DNA of 64,000 nt from Epiperipatus broadwayi (lineage: Eukaryota; Onychophora; Udeonychophora; Euonychophora; Peripatidae): assembly GCA_028023455.1 (NCBI GenBank), contig JAQFVV010012667.1, forward strand, positions 978,501-1,042,500, read 5' to 3'. Positions 24,057 through 35,999 of the stretch are shown here, piece after piece. The notes under the pieces were generated by a model. It was not told the origin of the DNA. It made no database searches and saw only the letters and a program-made list of their open reading frames with translations. A program made the translations under genes and the position numbers. The first letter of the stretch is position 1; each line of letters begins with the position of its first letter.

Positions 24057-24639
24057 ATATATATATATATAATAAGATTCAGTCACTAATATTCAGTATA
24101 AAGAAAAAGATTTTAAATTTACATAATAAAAGATGAAGCCATTTTAATAGGTATATCAGATCAAAGGCTTCTCCAAATCCATCCTCTTTACTAAGGACAG
24201 TGAAGGAGAAATCACTAATCATTATACATGATAATTGTAAATATCTAAAGATAATTTTATACCCATTAATCAATATTTTTGTATGAATAGGTGGATTTAT
24301 TAGAAATGTATTCTCTGAAAGAAAATATCAAATTTGTTGGAATCTGAAAATTTGTTTGGCTGGAATTCGAATCTAGGTTATGATTATGATAGATGGGTTG
24401 TATTGTCATTAGACTATGAGACTTTTATATAAAATGTGTGTGATATTTTATATGCATATCTCATTACCATTGTATTATAAATACTCAATTTCAAATGATT
24501 ATGGCACTCTAAGTCCACAACAAAACTAAAAACCTAAAAATAAAAACAGTTAAAGATAAATTTTAAAATGATTATACAAATCAATTGCTGAATCATAGGT
24601 ATATCATGTGAGTTTTGTTTCTATAAATTAATTCTCTAT
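24057..24639. other. (AT)n tract then AT-rich sequence, nothing recognised
   Basis: A short (AT)n at 24057-24072 borders the LTR-like element; the rest is AT-rich with no motif. Confidence 0.5.
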
Positions 24640-25040
24640 ATTTGAATTATAAGGCATAAAAATTATTTCCATACTAATCATTCTCTTACATATAAGTGAT
24701 ACTTATATTGCCTTTTGATGTAGAAATGAAGAAACCTTGGAACATTTTTTCCAGGATTGTTCCTCCTTTCTTTCTTATGATATTCTTTTCATTAAAATTG
24801 CTTGTTCAAATTCACAAACAATTAACACTCTCATGTATAACTTGCAGAAAGGTCTTTTTTTCAATATAGGAATCATCATATTCTTTTCACACTCTGATTC
24901 ATAAGATGCTACCTAAGTTTTAACCCCAAGTCTCATAATATGGTTTAGTCCTTTACACTTGAGAATTCTCCTTGTAGCCATGAAACCGTTGGTTGTGTTT
25001 TATTAGAGTTTACTTCATTAGCTAGTCTGATTTAGTTTTG
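24640..25040 (+). pseudogene. LINE ORF2 C-terminal fragment
   Basis: Plus strand near 24721-24800 reads CRNEETLEHFFQDCSSFL. This is the C-x-n-H-x4-C zinc-finger-like segment found at the C terminus of many LINE reverse transcriptases. It is similar in type to the LINE A tails (HLFYHC) but not close to them. The 5' part is missing and a (TA)n tract follows at 25061. It is probably a 5'-truncated insertion. Confidence 0.6.
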
Positions 25041-25052
25041 AATTTGGAGTAA

Positions 25053-25056
25053 TTTT

Positions 25057-25094
<38 letters not shown>

Positions 25095-25143
25095 TATATC
25101 CAAAAATCAATATATATATATATATATATATATATTGATTATT
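25053..25143. repeat. (TA)n tracts inside two nested inverted repeats
   Basis: TTTTGG...CCAAAA encloses the first TA tract and AATCAATATA...TATATTGATT the second. Same architecture as 14035-14091. Confidence 0.75.
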
Positions 25144-25814
25144 GTTCAATATGACTAATATTTTATATGTAATAGCATCTATTTTGCTTCTTTCCAGCCC
25201 TAAATAAATAAATTCTTGATCAGTAAATATATTATTTTATAAATATATATATGAACATATAACAATTATCCAATTATAAAGTCCTTATTACACAGTAGTT
25301 ACACATTTACCTTTTCATGCCCAGCACACAGTCTGAATTTTAAATATGAAACTAGATAAAACTTGGGCATTTTTTCACTTCCACTCAGATTAGGTTTTTT
25401 AAGATATCTGAAACAGCTCAATTAGTTACCATGCTATTATTGATTGGGTGTCAAGCCATTCTTAACCAACGAGGTAAACCTTAATAAGAATTCCTCTAAA
25501 GCTATCATATTTTGGAAATTAAACATTCAAATGAGTCTTTCTTCTATTCATAATTCCTCTTTAGATATGTATTATGTAAATATGTTATGTCTAATATATT
25601 ATTTACTTAACATGTGTGCAGTAGACTATTTTAAGTTAATCAATCTGATTAAAAATGTCTATGTTAGTTGTTTACATTTAAAAAATAATTAAAATACTTT
25701 ATTTCATTAAAATATCCCATGCAGATTATTTGGTTAATTAATTATTTTTGTTCATGAATGTAAATGTACATTATTTGATTAATGGGAATTCCGAATATAG
25801 GAATAAAGTTTAAT
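25144..25814. other. AT-rich stretch, nothing recognised
   Basis: The 82-residue open frame at 25444-25692 has no motif and AT-driven composition, so I do not call it a gene. Confidence 0.5.
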
Positions 25815-26660
25815 CCACAGTCAATGTGTATTAACGTACAGCAATCAATCATACAAGTTATGCAGTCTAAAAGAAAACAATAGCAAATGTGTCCAAACTA
25901 TTATTGAACAAAATAAACCACTTTTGATCAGTTACTCATGTTATGTATGAGTTAGTAACTTGGCATTCTAGCTATAAGAATTGAGATACAATGTATAGCA
26001 ACATTTTTTACATTCCAAATGAAATTAAGACTCTTATCAGCAAGTCATGTATTTAAATTTAATATTTTAATGGGCTAATATAGATCTAAATTCTTTAATA
26101 AATTGCAATTATATATATATATATATATGTGTGTGTGTAAAACCATAGCCAAAGGCGTATTAAAGTACAGCAACCAATCCGACAGGTTCTGTAAGATGAA
26201 AGAAAACAATAGAAAACATGTCTAAGCTACTCCTAATCAAAAGTCAAATGTTTTTTTTAAACTTTATTTACATAATGAAGTTTCCTTTATTAAATAATTT
26301 ATATCTATATTAATATATTAAAACTATTAAATTTAAATAATAATTTGCCATGGAAGCATCTTAATTCAGTTCGGATTTAAGAAATATTGCTATACATTAT
26401 TTCTCTACTCTAGCAAAAATAATATCCAGCTATTAGCTCGTATATAACAATGTGAGTGACAGATTAAAAGCAGTTGTCTTTTGATCATGGGTAGCTTGGG
26501 CAAGTTTGTTTTCAGCCTGAAAACACTTTGACTGTTTGCTGTACTTTTTAACGCACCTTACCTCTAGATTTAACTCCACTTATGTAACAGATTTTCCATT
26601 TATTAAATAATTTATATCTTTATTAACCCATTAAAAATAGTAAATTTAAATACATAGTGT
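25815..26660. repeat. Repeat F cluster upstream of the PTP exon
   Basis: Two direct copies of about 110 bp lie at 25815-25930 and 26143-26250 (shared GTACAGCAA.CAATC and AAAGAAAACAATAG). A probable inverted copy is at about 26460-26565. An AT-rich block (TTATTAAATAATTTATATCT) also occurs twice, at about 26287 and 26602. The cluster ends about 90 bp before the exon. Confidence 0.6.
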
Positions 26661-26740
26661 CTGTTAATATATCATACCCACATAAAGATATGTATATAAA
26701 TATATAATTAAAAAAAAATTAAAACTAACATATCCAAATT

Positions 26741-26751
26741 TTTATTTACAG
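26741..26751 (+). promoter_or_regulatory. 3' splice acceptor of the PTP exon
   Basis: TTTATTTACAG directly before the exon: a pyrimidine-rich tract ending in the invariant AG. Confidence 0.9.
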
Positions 26752-26900
26752 ATTAGTGGTATAAAGCGGGTTAAACATTTTAATTTTACTAGTTGGCCGG
26801 ACCACGGGGTACCGATGTACGCCACTGCTTTGGTGGGATTTGTTAAAAGAGTTAAATCTTATCATCCTCCCCAAGGGGGGCCAGTAGTGGTGCACTGCAG
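26752..26900 (+). CDS. Internal exon of a receptor-type protein tyrosine phosphatase (catalytic domain)
   Basis: A 149-bp exon encoding 49 residues plus two bases: [20 protein letters not shown], then [14 protein letters not shown], then [15 protein letters not shown]. It carries the WPD loop, whose Asp is the general acid, and the VVHC motif, whose Cys is the nucleophile of the HCx5R signature. A pyrimidine-rich tract and TTTACAG precede it; GTAATATG follows. It starts in phase 0 and ends in phase 2 (AG|) just after the catalytic Cys. The next exon should begin by completing a Ser or Arg codon and continue AGxGRTG. The [13 protein letters not shown] stretch resembles receptor-type PTPs (LAR or MAM/kappa-like groups) more than non-receptor ones; the subtype is unsure. 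It is GC-richer and far more protein-like than anything around it. Confidence 0.93.
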
Positions 26901-26906
26901 GTAATA
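26901..26906 (+). promoter_or_regulatory. 5' splice donor of the PTP exon
   Basis: CAG|GTAATA, a good match to the donor consensus. It interrupts the codon after the catalytic cysteine. Confidence 0.9.
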
Positions 26907-28059
26907 TGATTTTCATATTATTACTATACTATTTTTTGTGGAAATGCTAATTTATACAATTATTCATATTAGTATTACAATTAATATGCTACTACAATTT
27001 TAATGTAACTTTTTAAATGAATATGTCTAAGAACATTTTTAGATTGAAAGAATTAATTTAATAATTGTATAAACAATTAATAATTGTTTGAAGGAATATG
27101 TATACAAATCAACATACATTCAGAGTTGATAGGTTAAAAAATAACTGTCTTAGCAACTAGTTATCTATCCAAAAATATACCATATGATATATGATGATAT
27201 TTGTATGTACCTAAAAACTTGCAAAATACATAAAAAGGGGATTTCTAATGAGAAATAACATTTCAAAATTCAGTATAAAGGGTAAATTTGACAAAGAGTA
27301 AAATCATAGTGACACCTTTATTATTATCATCATCATGATTATTTATTGGTCTTTTCTAGAACAAAATGTGCAATAATAAACAATAGTAATTCACTGGAAG
27401 CACTTTCTTTGTATTAAGTATAATATGAATCTATCTTGAGTTTACTTAGTATTATTTCCACCATTTTTGTCTGATTGTTTCACTAATTATATGGTCAATT
27501 CTATTTTGCTTTGTTTTTCTAAAATTATTCTCATAAACTAGTGATTGTAAGAAAGCTACTCTAATTATCAATAGACTATTTGCACTTTAATATTTGTTTT
27601 CACTATTATTACAAAAAATTAAATACAGAATATTATTATGCATGTTCATAATTGCTCTGTATCACTTCTATCTAAGTTAGTCAAAGAAAAATTATTATTA
27701 TTGTTGTTGTTGTTATTATTATTGTTTCAAAAAAAGTTACATTTACTATGAGCCACTCCACATACTTATGTTTCCATTGCAAACAAAAAGAGAAAGTAAG
27801 GGTAATTGAAATTGATTGTGGTTGTTTACAGTATTTTTACAGGAGATTACATATGGTAAAGCTGGAATGGCAGTTACAATATTTAGGTGCTAATTCACAT
27901 TTGGATATATTTTATACAATTTACCTTGCATTAACATGTTATTTTTTCAGTTCTTTAGTGTTATTTAGTATTCATTTTACTTGATAGATATTTGTGAATG
28001 ATAATTCATGTAATCTGAGTTCTCAAATATTTTATGTCATCTCTGTTAGGTGGTAGTCA
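26907..28059 (+). other. Intron sequence after the PTP exon
   Basis: AT-rich, with (TTA)n/(TTG)n-like runs near 27696-27726. The 78-residue frame at 27748-27984 (HSTYLCFHCKQKEK...) has no splice context or recognised family. The next PTP exon was not found here. Confidence 0.6.
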
Positions 28060-31000
28060 GCAACATTTTTGTTGTGTTGATGATTTTATTATATTTTTTG
28101 ATATTATTAATCATGAGTGTATCATTGCAATTCTTGAAATCAATAGTATGAGATCAGATGAAAAGTCTGTTTTTTAGTTGTTGTCTAATGGCATATCTCT
28201 TTGGGAAAATGATCATTGATGACATGGATTGGTAGGAGCATGGTAGCCAGTTAGAAGTTGGATCACTGTGTTATAAGTAGTTGCTGCAAAATGTCAGGAT
28301 GTGCAATTTTATTATCTCTGGCTCTTAATTTTCCCAGTTTGATATTAAATATTGATGAATGTAGCCTTGCATTGTTTCCTAAGATAATGTGAATTGAGTG
28401 CACCAATATGCATAGAGCACAAAAGTGATTGCATGGTATGATGAGCCTTTGTGATATGAGGTGATAATTATCTGGATGTCCATAGGCTCTGGTTATGTTA
28501 TAATAAATTGTGTCCAGTGCTGAACAGTGATAGAATAGATGTTGCTGTGTTTTTCTGCCCTGTGGCATAAAGAGCAAAAGAGATCAACATTGTTGAATAC
28601 CACTTGCATTTTCAGAAAAGATATTGGCAGAGCACGGAGTTTAAATCTTAGCAAAAATCAAGATATTTTGGCTCTAGAGACCATTTTTTGAAATTATGAA
28701 GTGATTCCAAGTATTAAATTATCAGATTGGGGTCATGGTGCAAATTTGTATGCATTAATGAATAAACTGTCCAGTATGAATACTTGTACATAGTACCTAG
28801 TTTGAAGAGATATCTGGGAGACTGTTGTTTTTATATAATTTATAATGGCTGATAGTTGTCATATGTGGGGAGGTGGCTTATCAGTTGTTGTTATTTGAAG
28901 AAGGCATTGTAGCATTGGGAAGTGTTTGAGTGTGACTAAAATTAGATTTGTGTCCTTCTAAAGATGAAAAGTATGAATGATATGATGGCCAAGTTCATTG
29001 TGATAAGCTGTTTTGAAAATATGGACACTATCTTTCTTCACCACAAAACCTTGGTGCAGGGAGAAGAGATTTTGTTTGTAAAACCTTTAGAAAAATTTAA
29101 AAAGGGGGAGTTATATGTGATTTTGATAGTGATTAACTGGTTAAATAGATTATGCATCTTGAAATATATGAAAGGTTATACCTTTAAGAGTGAGGTAGTG
29201 CTTGATCAGATCTGTTTTTCTTTAAGATTGTTCTGTAGTTTCACTCATAAAAGGGAAAACCCAGAAAGATGAATGGTAGTTCTCCATATATGTCTATGCC
29301 ATTGCTTCATATTATAAAGAGATCAGAAAGTCCTTATTTAGATTGACATTGAATGCAGATGCAAATTCTTGTAGTAGCTTATGTAAGACTGGTAAGTTTT
29401 TTTTGCATGGGAAAAAGACTGTTACATCATCCAAACAAGTGATGCATGTTACCTGCTGAGTGTGTTATTACTAAATGATGGTGAATGTTTGCTGGACCTT
29501 TGCTAGTAGTGGATTGGTATAGAAAGTGAATAGTAATGAACTTAAGTGAGAACTTTGGGATGTGGTTTGTGTTGGAAGGAAGGATATGGATTTTTTGTAA
29601 CAATAGTATGATATGGGCTTCACAATTCAGCAACAATTTAGTCATTATGTACTGAAGAGTACATAATATTATTGTAGTGGCCAACATGTCAATTAATACC
29701 TTGACTGACATGGAATTAATGGCCACCTTGATATCTATCTAACTGTGGGATATTTTTCTGGCCTTGCACTGAATTCATTACTGCTTTAAATTAAGTTTTG
29801 CTTATCCTGTTGATGATTGATTCTTTTTGAGCTAATATGAAAAAAACAAAGAGAGCAGATGTAGCTCAATCTTATCTTTAATAATTTTCTCAATGACCTT
29901 GATGGCTAGTGAGTCCATGGAGATAGGCCCAAGGCTGTTAACTATGATAGTTATTGAAGCTGATTTCTTGTTGTAAGGCACTATTACACTCAAATAAAAG
30001 GTTATCATTGTTGTAGATTTTTTTGTGAGAAATAGTTCATAAGGGTACATAGCACTTGAGTGTTTGAATGCCTGAGGTACTCAAACAAAATTTTGATATT
30101 CTTTGACTACCTCCATGATATGCATTAGGGAGAGCAGCAAATTTTATTGTGAAATTCATTAGTGGTAAATAATATGGTTGATTTGGGTGTTCCAAAAAGG
30201 CATGAAGTAGAATGAAGGGTGATGAATTTTAATTTTTTGTTTGAAATATTTATATATAGGTTTAAACATATTATGTACTGCATATGTGGATGTTCTGATA
30301 AATAAGCCATGAGCAACTGTAATGGTGTATAGGAAGCCCAGGGCCAATCTGATGTAACCTCTAGTTTATGTAGACTGCTGACAGGCAGATGTTGCTTTTT
30401 ATGGTTAAATAGTCTTTAAATGCCACACATGTGTTGTTATATGCCTACATGATCTTACATATATGCTGGTATATGTTGGGAGTAGGTTCAGACATCACTA
30501 TCCACTTATTTATTTTATCAAACAGAACTAAAAGCCTGAGCAGTCAGGATGTTTTTGGTGGTGTGATCAATGTTAAATAAAAGTATATTTATGTAGACCT
30601 GATATATTTGCATATTGCTTAGTTGTAATCAATTAAGTTTGGGAAGCATAATATATGTTTTGAAAAAAAGGAATTCTGGAGTTGCTGCAGGAGTAGAATT
30701 TTCATTGTTTTCAAGGGGTAATGATCTTGGATGTATTTCAGCTGTTTGTACATAGTGGTCTGAGAATGGAGAAAGATTGAGATTGAGTTTAGGTAGTGTT
30801 GCAGCATTGACTAATAGAAGCAAATGTCAATTAATGATATATAATGGTTGTTATGGAGTTGTACTGTATTTGGTGGTAGGTAAAGTTTCTGCACTCATGA
30901 GTGGTATTGTGTTTGATGAAGCCATTTGGAGATGAAGTCTATATGCTTCATGTTAAAATCTTATGTAAGAATGGTTGGGTAAGGGATTTATGTTAGTAAT

Positions 31001-31335
31001 CAGTTGATGGTAAGTTTGATGTTGGATTTGATGCTGTTTTTATGTGAAATAGAAGTAAATATAATGTTTCTACACAGTGAGGAAAAGTTGATGTTAACAT
31101 GTTTGCATTAATATATGTAATCCTAAATGATGTGCATGGATAAATTGAAGTTATAAGTAGACCAATGTCATCTGAAGGGGATGATGTGTCCCTGGAGAAA
31201 TCAATGAAGCATTTAGAGTGATGCAGCACTGCAGGGTCAATATGTGATCCACTGCATATTATTATCTCCAGAAATTTGTGTAATGGAGGTGAGTGATTGG
31301 ACTGATGTCTCAACTGTTACCATATGGTTGCAGGT
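28060..31335 (-). mobile_element. LINE family A, copy A2, 5'-truncated
   Basis: Minus-strand relative of A1, reaching from near the start of the endonuclease to the 3' region. It lies directly downstream (in element orientation) of A3, in the same direction. The exact 3' end could not be read; distances in A1 suggest it may reach 27850-28060. All domains are interrupted. Confidence 0.75.
28263..31313 (-). pseudogene. LINE A2 ORF2 (endonuclease, reverse transcriptase, tail)
   Basis: Endonuclease pieces: HIDPAVLHHSKCFIDF and RDTSSPSDDIGLLI in the 31313-30993 open frame, a stop-DFN at 30952-30963 where GDFN is expected, and the conserved SDHY at 30752-30763. Reverse transcriptase: IVPYNKKS...LGPISM near 29900-30000, then SMSVKVLIDM near 29710, and the active-site box CLDD (first residue changed) at 29426-29437. 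The tail HLFYHCSALD is at 28512-28541. Frames change several times. SDHY is the His-containing catalytic motif of APE-type endonucleases, so the domain order is secure even though the gene is dead. Confidence 0.78.
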
Positions 31336-31585
31336 CCAGAATAGGTGAGTTTTAAGTCACTGGTTCTAAGTTGTTCAAGTTTATTTAAGAAGATAGTGGT
31401 GTGTCATCTGGTGTTGTTACCAAAATAAACAATGATCATGTACACCAAAATAAATATAGAGTATGTATAGTTGTAAGGATGGCAAGGATGGCATGTCCAG
31501 TGTAAGTTTCAAATGTGGTCTTGAGCATGAAACTCCTCCCCCTGTCTGTAGTCAGTAGGATCTCATGATTTTATGCCAGGGCTGA

Positions 31586-34270
31586 GCAAGTGTAAAATAG
31601 ATGGTGCTGGGTTTCTTTTCTAAAGATATAAAGGTTGCAAAAAGATTGATAGTTATTGTACAATCCACAATATTGTAGAAAGTGGGAGATAGGTAAGTAG
31701 AAATGTTGAATCTAAGCAAGAAATAAAAATATCAGTTTTAGGGACATTTTTTAAAGTTTTATAATAGTCAGCTGTTGTTGATGCCAAGAAGTGAGACGGA
31801 ACAGTTAGTGGTTACATTTGTATGTAGTAAATTGTGTAGTTATTTTATGATAAGGGTCTTGAAATTGAAATTTTAGCAAAATAGTTATCCATATTGGGAG
31901 GTGGTTTGACTTTTGGGGGCTATGTTTATGAAATATTCTACTTATGGAAAGTGCTTTGTAATAGCCATAGTACTTTTGGCACTTTTTTGAAAGTGGAAAC
32001 CTCTGATGGAATGCAGTTCTAGCTCATTTAGGATTGGTAAAAAGTTGAATTGCCTGGTAGACACAGATGTTATTTTCCTGCACCATAGCAACTTATTTCA
32101 AAGTGATGAGATATAAGAAGTAAAAGATTTTGAAAATTTCATGATAGGCAAATAGTAGGTGATTTTTAGGATTATCAGTTGAATGATGAAGTAAATTTTG
32201 GAATATAATGACAAATATGATTTGAAGAGTGAGGTGATTATTTGCTCAGCATCATTTTTGAGTTTGTTTTGGATTTGCTGAGGTGGAATGGAAAACCAAG
32301 AAAAATAGAGGGCAGACTGTGATAAAGTTGGGTACGTGGTTTTCAGGTGTAAATGAACCATGTGGACACTTTATTTACATTGAATTTAAGTTTATATTTG
32401 GTGATGTATTCATTGTGTATTCTCTGAAGTGTGGGTGGTTACTTTTTGAATGTTAGGTGACATCATCCATATAGGCCAGGCATGGTATTTGAATGTTCAT
32501 GCATGAAAAATGAAATCCTGTGATTATTTCTTGGATATTGGTTATTAGAGGTTAACATATGTGATTAATTGTAGGAAACTGAGATGAATCTTTAGGAACA
32601 GTTTGATAAGTGGTAAATGGTGGTGATGATCCGACATTAAGTGTAAAATATTCCCTTGGTTAAGTGGTAGGTTAGTCAGGTTGTATAGGGAAGAGGTAGA
32701 TATAGTGGTGTTTGCAAATATATGAATTAGAGTGTTTGTTGGAACTGAATCAAAGGCAAACAGAATGTCAAGTTGAATTGTCATGTCACTTGGGTTATAA
32801 ATGATTCCTTTTTGACAAATGGGAGTAGATATGGTTTTAATTTTTTCCTAAGTACTTTTGCAAAAATATTTATGTCAATGTACTCCATGGAATAGGATAT
32901 AGATTGGATGGATTGGATATTTGGGCATGTTTTCTATTGAATGATTCTAATGAAATGGGATATAGACATTGGATATTATAGAGTTTTGTGATAGGAAGTT
33001 TTCTAAATGTTATAGGAATATGGTGGTAAAATGGATGATGTGTGAAAAAACAAACTTAGGAATTTTATGGGGCCCCAGAATGACAGTTATGTGGTATTGT
33101 TGTAAGCTTGAGGGAAAAATCAACAATATGGAAAAGAGTGTCAGATTTTGAATTGACAAAGAGATCAGTTTTTCGGTTTAAATAAATTGTGTGCTTGTAA
33201 TTTTAACTTAAAGTGCTCATATATTGGTTTAATCATGTTTTATTCAGCAGTTGTCATACCTCCATAATAAAAGGCTAATTGGAATTTTTAGTTTGGAGGG
33301 GTAAACTAGAGACCATCAGATATATCCCTAAGTTCAAGTGTGTGTTGCTTTAGGCAGATCTTTTTTAATTGCTATGTATTCCTTCAATTTGTAACCTGCA
33401 TTATTGTTGGCATTAGTGAGACTTTGAATATGAGCTGATGTGTCAAGATTGGAGTGGCACATAATGTGTTTGTGCAGCTCATCTGCCAAGCCTAGAATCT
33501 TGTATGCTGGAGGGATGACTTATGTAATATGGGTCAATTTTGAAAGATATAATGTTTATAAATGATATTTAATGTTTGATAATATCAAGGGACATGTCTT
33601 TGATTTTGTATAGCATGATGTAGATTTCTCATAATAGAAGTATGGGGGTATTTATGGGAGAGTTGTAGTCTTACTGCCTTTTGTAGGATCCTCAGTAATA
33701 TTTGTGTTGTATTTACATTGATTGTAACATTTGGTAGAGTGATAAGTTAAGAGTTAGGTGCAGAGATCTAGGATGATCTGATGATGAAGAATTGGTAAAT
33801 AAGTGCATAAGTCAATGAAGAAAACAGGACAATGGTTGTGAAAGGAAATGAAGTCAAATGGGAGAAACTCTTCTGCACTCATTAATGGAAAGGTGAGTTA
33901 GTGTAACCATTTAGAGGTAGATATGTGACATGTAAATATTGAAGTCACCTCATAAGATGACTGGAAGAGGGAGTGTCATAATCATAGAGTTGATGTCAAT
34001 AATTATTCTTGTGATCACAGTGGTACCAGGAGATATGTAGACAAATATGGCCTTGAGTATAATAATACGGTGATGTAGTATGATCAAGAGATGGATCTTT
34101 GAAGTATTTGCTGTTTGTTAATTGAATGTGATCATTTTCTGGGTTGTGGTTGATGAGTTTCATGCATTTGATGAGGTATTAGTTGATCTGAGTTGAAAGT
34201 TTTGATTGCCAATTGGTGATTGAATGGAGTTGCATTCAGGACTGTGGTCAATGGGGATTGACTCATCTGA
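31586..34270 (-). pseudogene. LINE A3 ORF2 (endonuclease, reverse transcriptase)
   Basis: Endonuclease: IFVYISPGTT near 34040 and an intact GDFN at 33938-33949. Reverse transcriptase: MTIQLDILFAFDSVPTNTLI in the 32784-32545 open frame (QLDI carries a catalytic Asp, matching VVIQLDI in A1) and an intact YMDD at 32462-32473 followed by VT. Then HLHLKTTYPTL...KSYLSLYSK in 32361-32098, and the tail HHLFYTC. Stops and frameshifts separate the pieces. It keeps the best-preserved YMDD and GDFN of the three copies. Confidence 0.78.
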
Positions 34271-34289
34271 CTAGTCACAAGCTTGTAAG

Positions 34290-35341
34290 AGTTCTGCATT
34301 TGCTGTTTTAATCTTTTTGGGTTTGTGACTTTTTCAAGGATGTTCAGGTTTTCTTTTAACAGAGGTGATCATGATGAGACTTTAAATGGTCAGAGAGCTC
34401 AGTGCTATTGTATGCATCATTTCTGGTGATGTTTTATTGGTTGCATAAATTTAAAAGTTGTATGTAATGTCAGTATCAGGAATGTTTAAATTCATCTTTT
34501 CAGTTGCTGCAGTCAATTTGGTTTTGGTGTCTTGTTCATTTCTGGTTCCAGGTACCTTGTTAAGATTTTGATTAGTAGATTGATAATTGTGGCTAGTAGA
34601 CTTGTTTAGGGTCTGGTTATCTAGGGCCATTGTAAAGTCAATAAGTTGCATATCTTCTCTATGTGGAGGGTTTTCTGTTTGCATTTGTTGGTGTTATTTT
34701 TAGAAGTTTGATTTTTATTGTAAATACATCCTAGCATACATTCTCTTATTTGGTCATACTGCACATCAGCCAGTTGAGCAATTGATAGTTAAATTAATTT
34801 GCTGTCCAAAAAAAAGAAACCTTGAGATTTTATGCTTCTTAGATAGATGTAAAGTGTGGCTTCTTGGTCAGTGATTTGGGGTGAAGATATTGTTGGGATA
34901 TATGTTTTTATTCATCATTATATGTTTTTATTCAGCATTACCTTAATTTAAACTTCCTACTATATATGACAATTGGAGGGTCCACTTTTTTGAATGGTTC
35001 CATTAATTTTTGGAAGTCCTGTGTATTCTAAGCTAAATAGGTGTTTTAATGGTTTTAGTTATGTGGCTTTGGTGGTGTTTGTCAACATCAAATGATGCAA
35101 AACTATTTAATGTCTTAATCTTTTTCCTTAAATCAGTTTTTTGCCCTGACTCAGTGATCAGACATGCAGAGCATGGGATATCATAAATTGTGAAAGCTAG
35201 GTGCTTCATACAAAAAGACCCTTGGGAAATGATACAAAAAACTATGGGTATCAATAGTAAATAAGATAATGGGATAGTCACAGAAAAATTGATGGAATGC
35301 AGTATAAAGTCTCCTGGGAATGGTATCATTTGACTTAACAT
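34290..35341 (-). pseudogene. Probable LINE A3 ORF1 remnant
   Basis: Hydrophilic minus-strand open frames (34684-34451, 77 residues rich in N, T, K and E; 35341-35033, 102 residues) lie where ORF1 should be. No zinc knuckle or other motif is clear, so the assignment rests on position and composition. Confidence 0.4.
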
Positions 35342-35345
35342 TGAT

Positions 35346-35688
35346 GTTACATTTTAGTTGTTCATGTTTGGGGAAGGAAGTTGGTTTTCATCTTTGACTT
35401 CGTTTATTAAATCTCTAAAATAATAATAACACTACTTAATTTTGAGGTGGTCCTTTGGATCTGACTCCAAATATACAAAACTAAGCAGTAAGTAAATCCA
35501 TCACATTCAATACATTTTAATAATGATCTGACAATTGCATTTATATTATAAGTTCTACATACATAAATTTAACTCACAGTAATCAAATGAAGGACTACAT
35601 TACATACTTATGAACTCGATCAAATTTCGAAATAAACCTTTAACTTAAATAATGAGTTGGATACTTCACATTATATATTTTATAAATG
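35346..35688. other. AT-rich spacer
   Basis: No motif recognised between the LINE A3 5' side and the next foldback. Confidence 0.45.
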
Positions 35689-35999
35689 TGGCCACTTTGC
35701 ATGTTAAAAGTAAATACTACATCTCAATTATATACAATGTTACATGTTTGCTGACAATTTCACATTAAAAAAAACTTTTTTTAAGAAGACAACATTTTAT
35801 CAAATTACATCGTATATATAACAAAGAGAAGTTGAAGTAAATTTTTTTTCAGAATGCATTTTTTATATATTTCAATTGCTTTAAAACACAGCTGTGTTGT
35901 AAAAAAAAAGTATTTTTTTTTTTTGTGAAATTGTCAGAAAACATGTAACATTGTATATAATTGGGATGTTGTATTTACTTTTAGCATGCAAAGTGGACA
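35689..35999. mobile_element. Foldback element with 75-bp inverted arms
   Basis: Arms 35689-35763 and 35925-35999 are near-perfect inverted repeats: GTGGCCACTTTGCATG outermost, then AAGTAAATAC, TATACAATGTTACATG and GACAATTTCAC, against the complement on the right. The 160-bp centre includes poly(A)/poly(T) tracts and ACACAGCTGTGTT. There is no coding content. Confidence 0.85.

Larger units (their letters stand above)
31390..35345 (-). mobile_element. LINE family A, copy A3
   Basis: Second minus-strand copy, immediately upstream of A2 in head-to-tail order. It seems to lose its 3' end near 31390, where A2-like endonuclease sequence begins. It includes ORF2 and probable ORF1 remnants, though the zinc knuckle seen in A1 was not found. 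Tail motif HHLFYTC is at 31586-31606. Confidence 0.72.

Noticed and set aside
27748-27984. 78-residue plus-strand frame downstream of the PTP exon, considered as a further exon
   Set aside because: It does not encode the AGxGRTG continuation expected after VVHC and has no recognisable PTP sequence.
28964-29272. 102-residue plus-strand frame
   Set aside because: It is antisense to the LINE A2 reverse transcriptase and has no motif.
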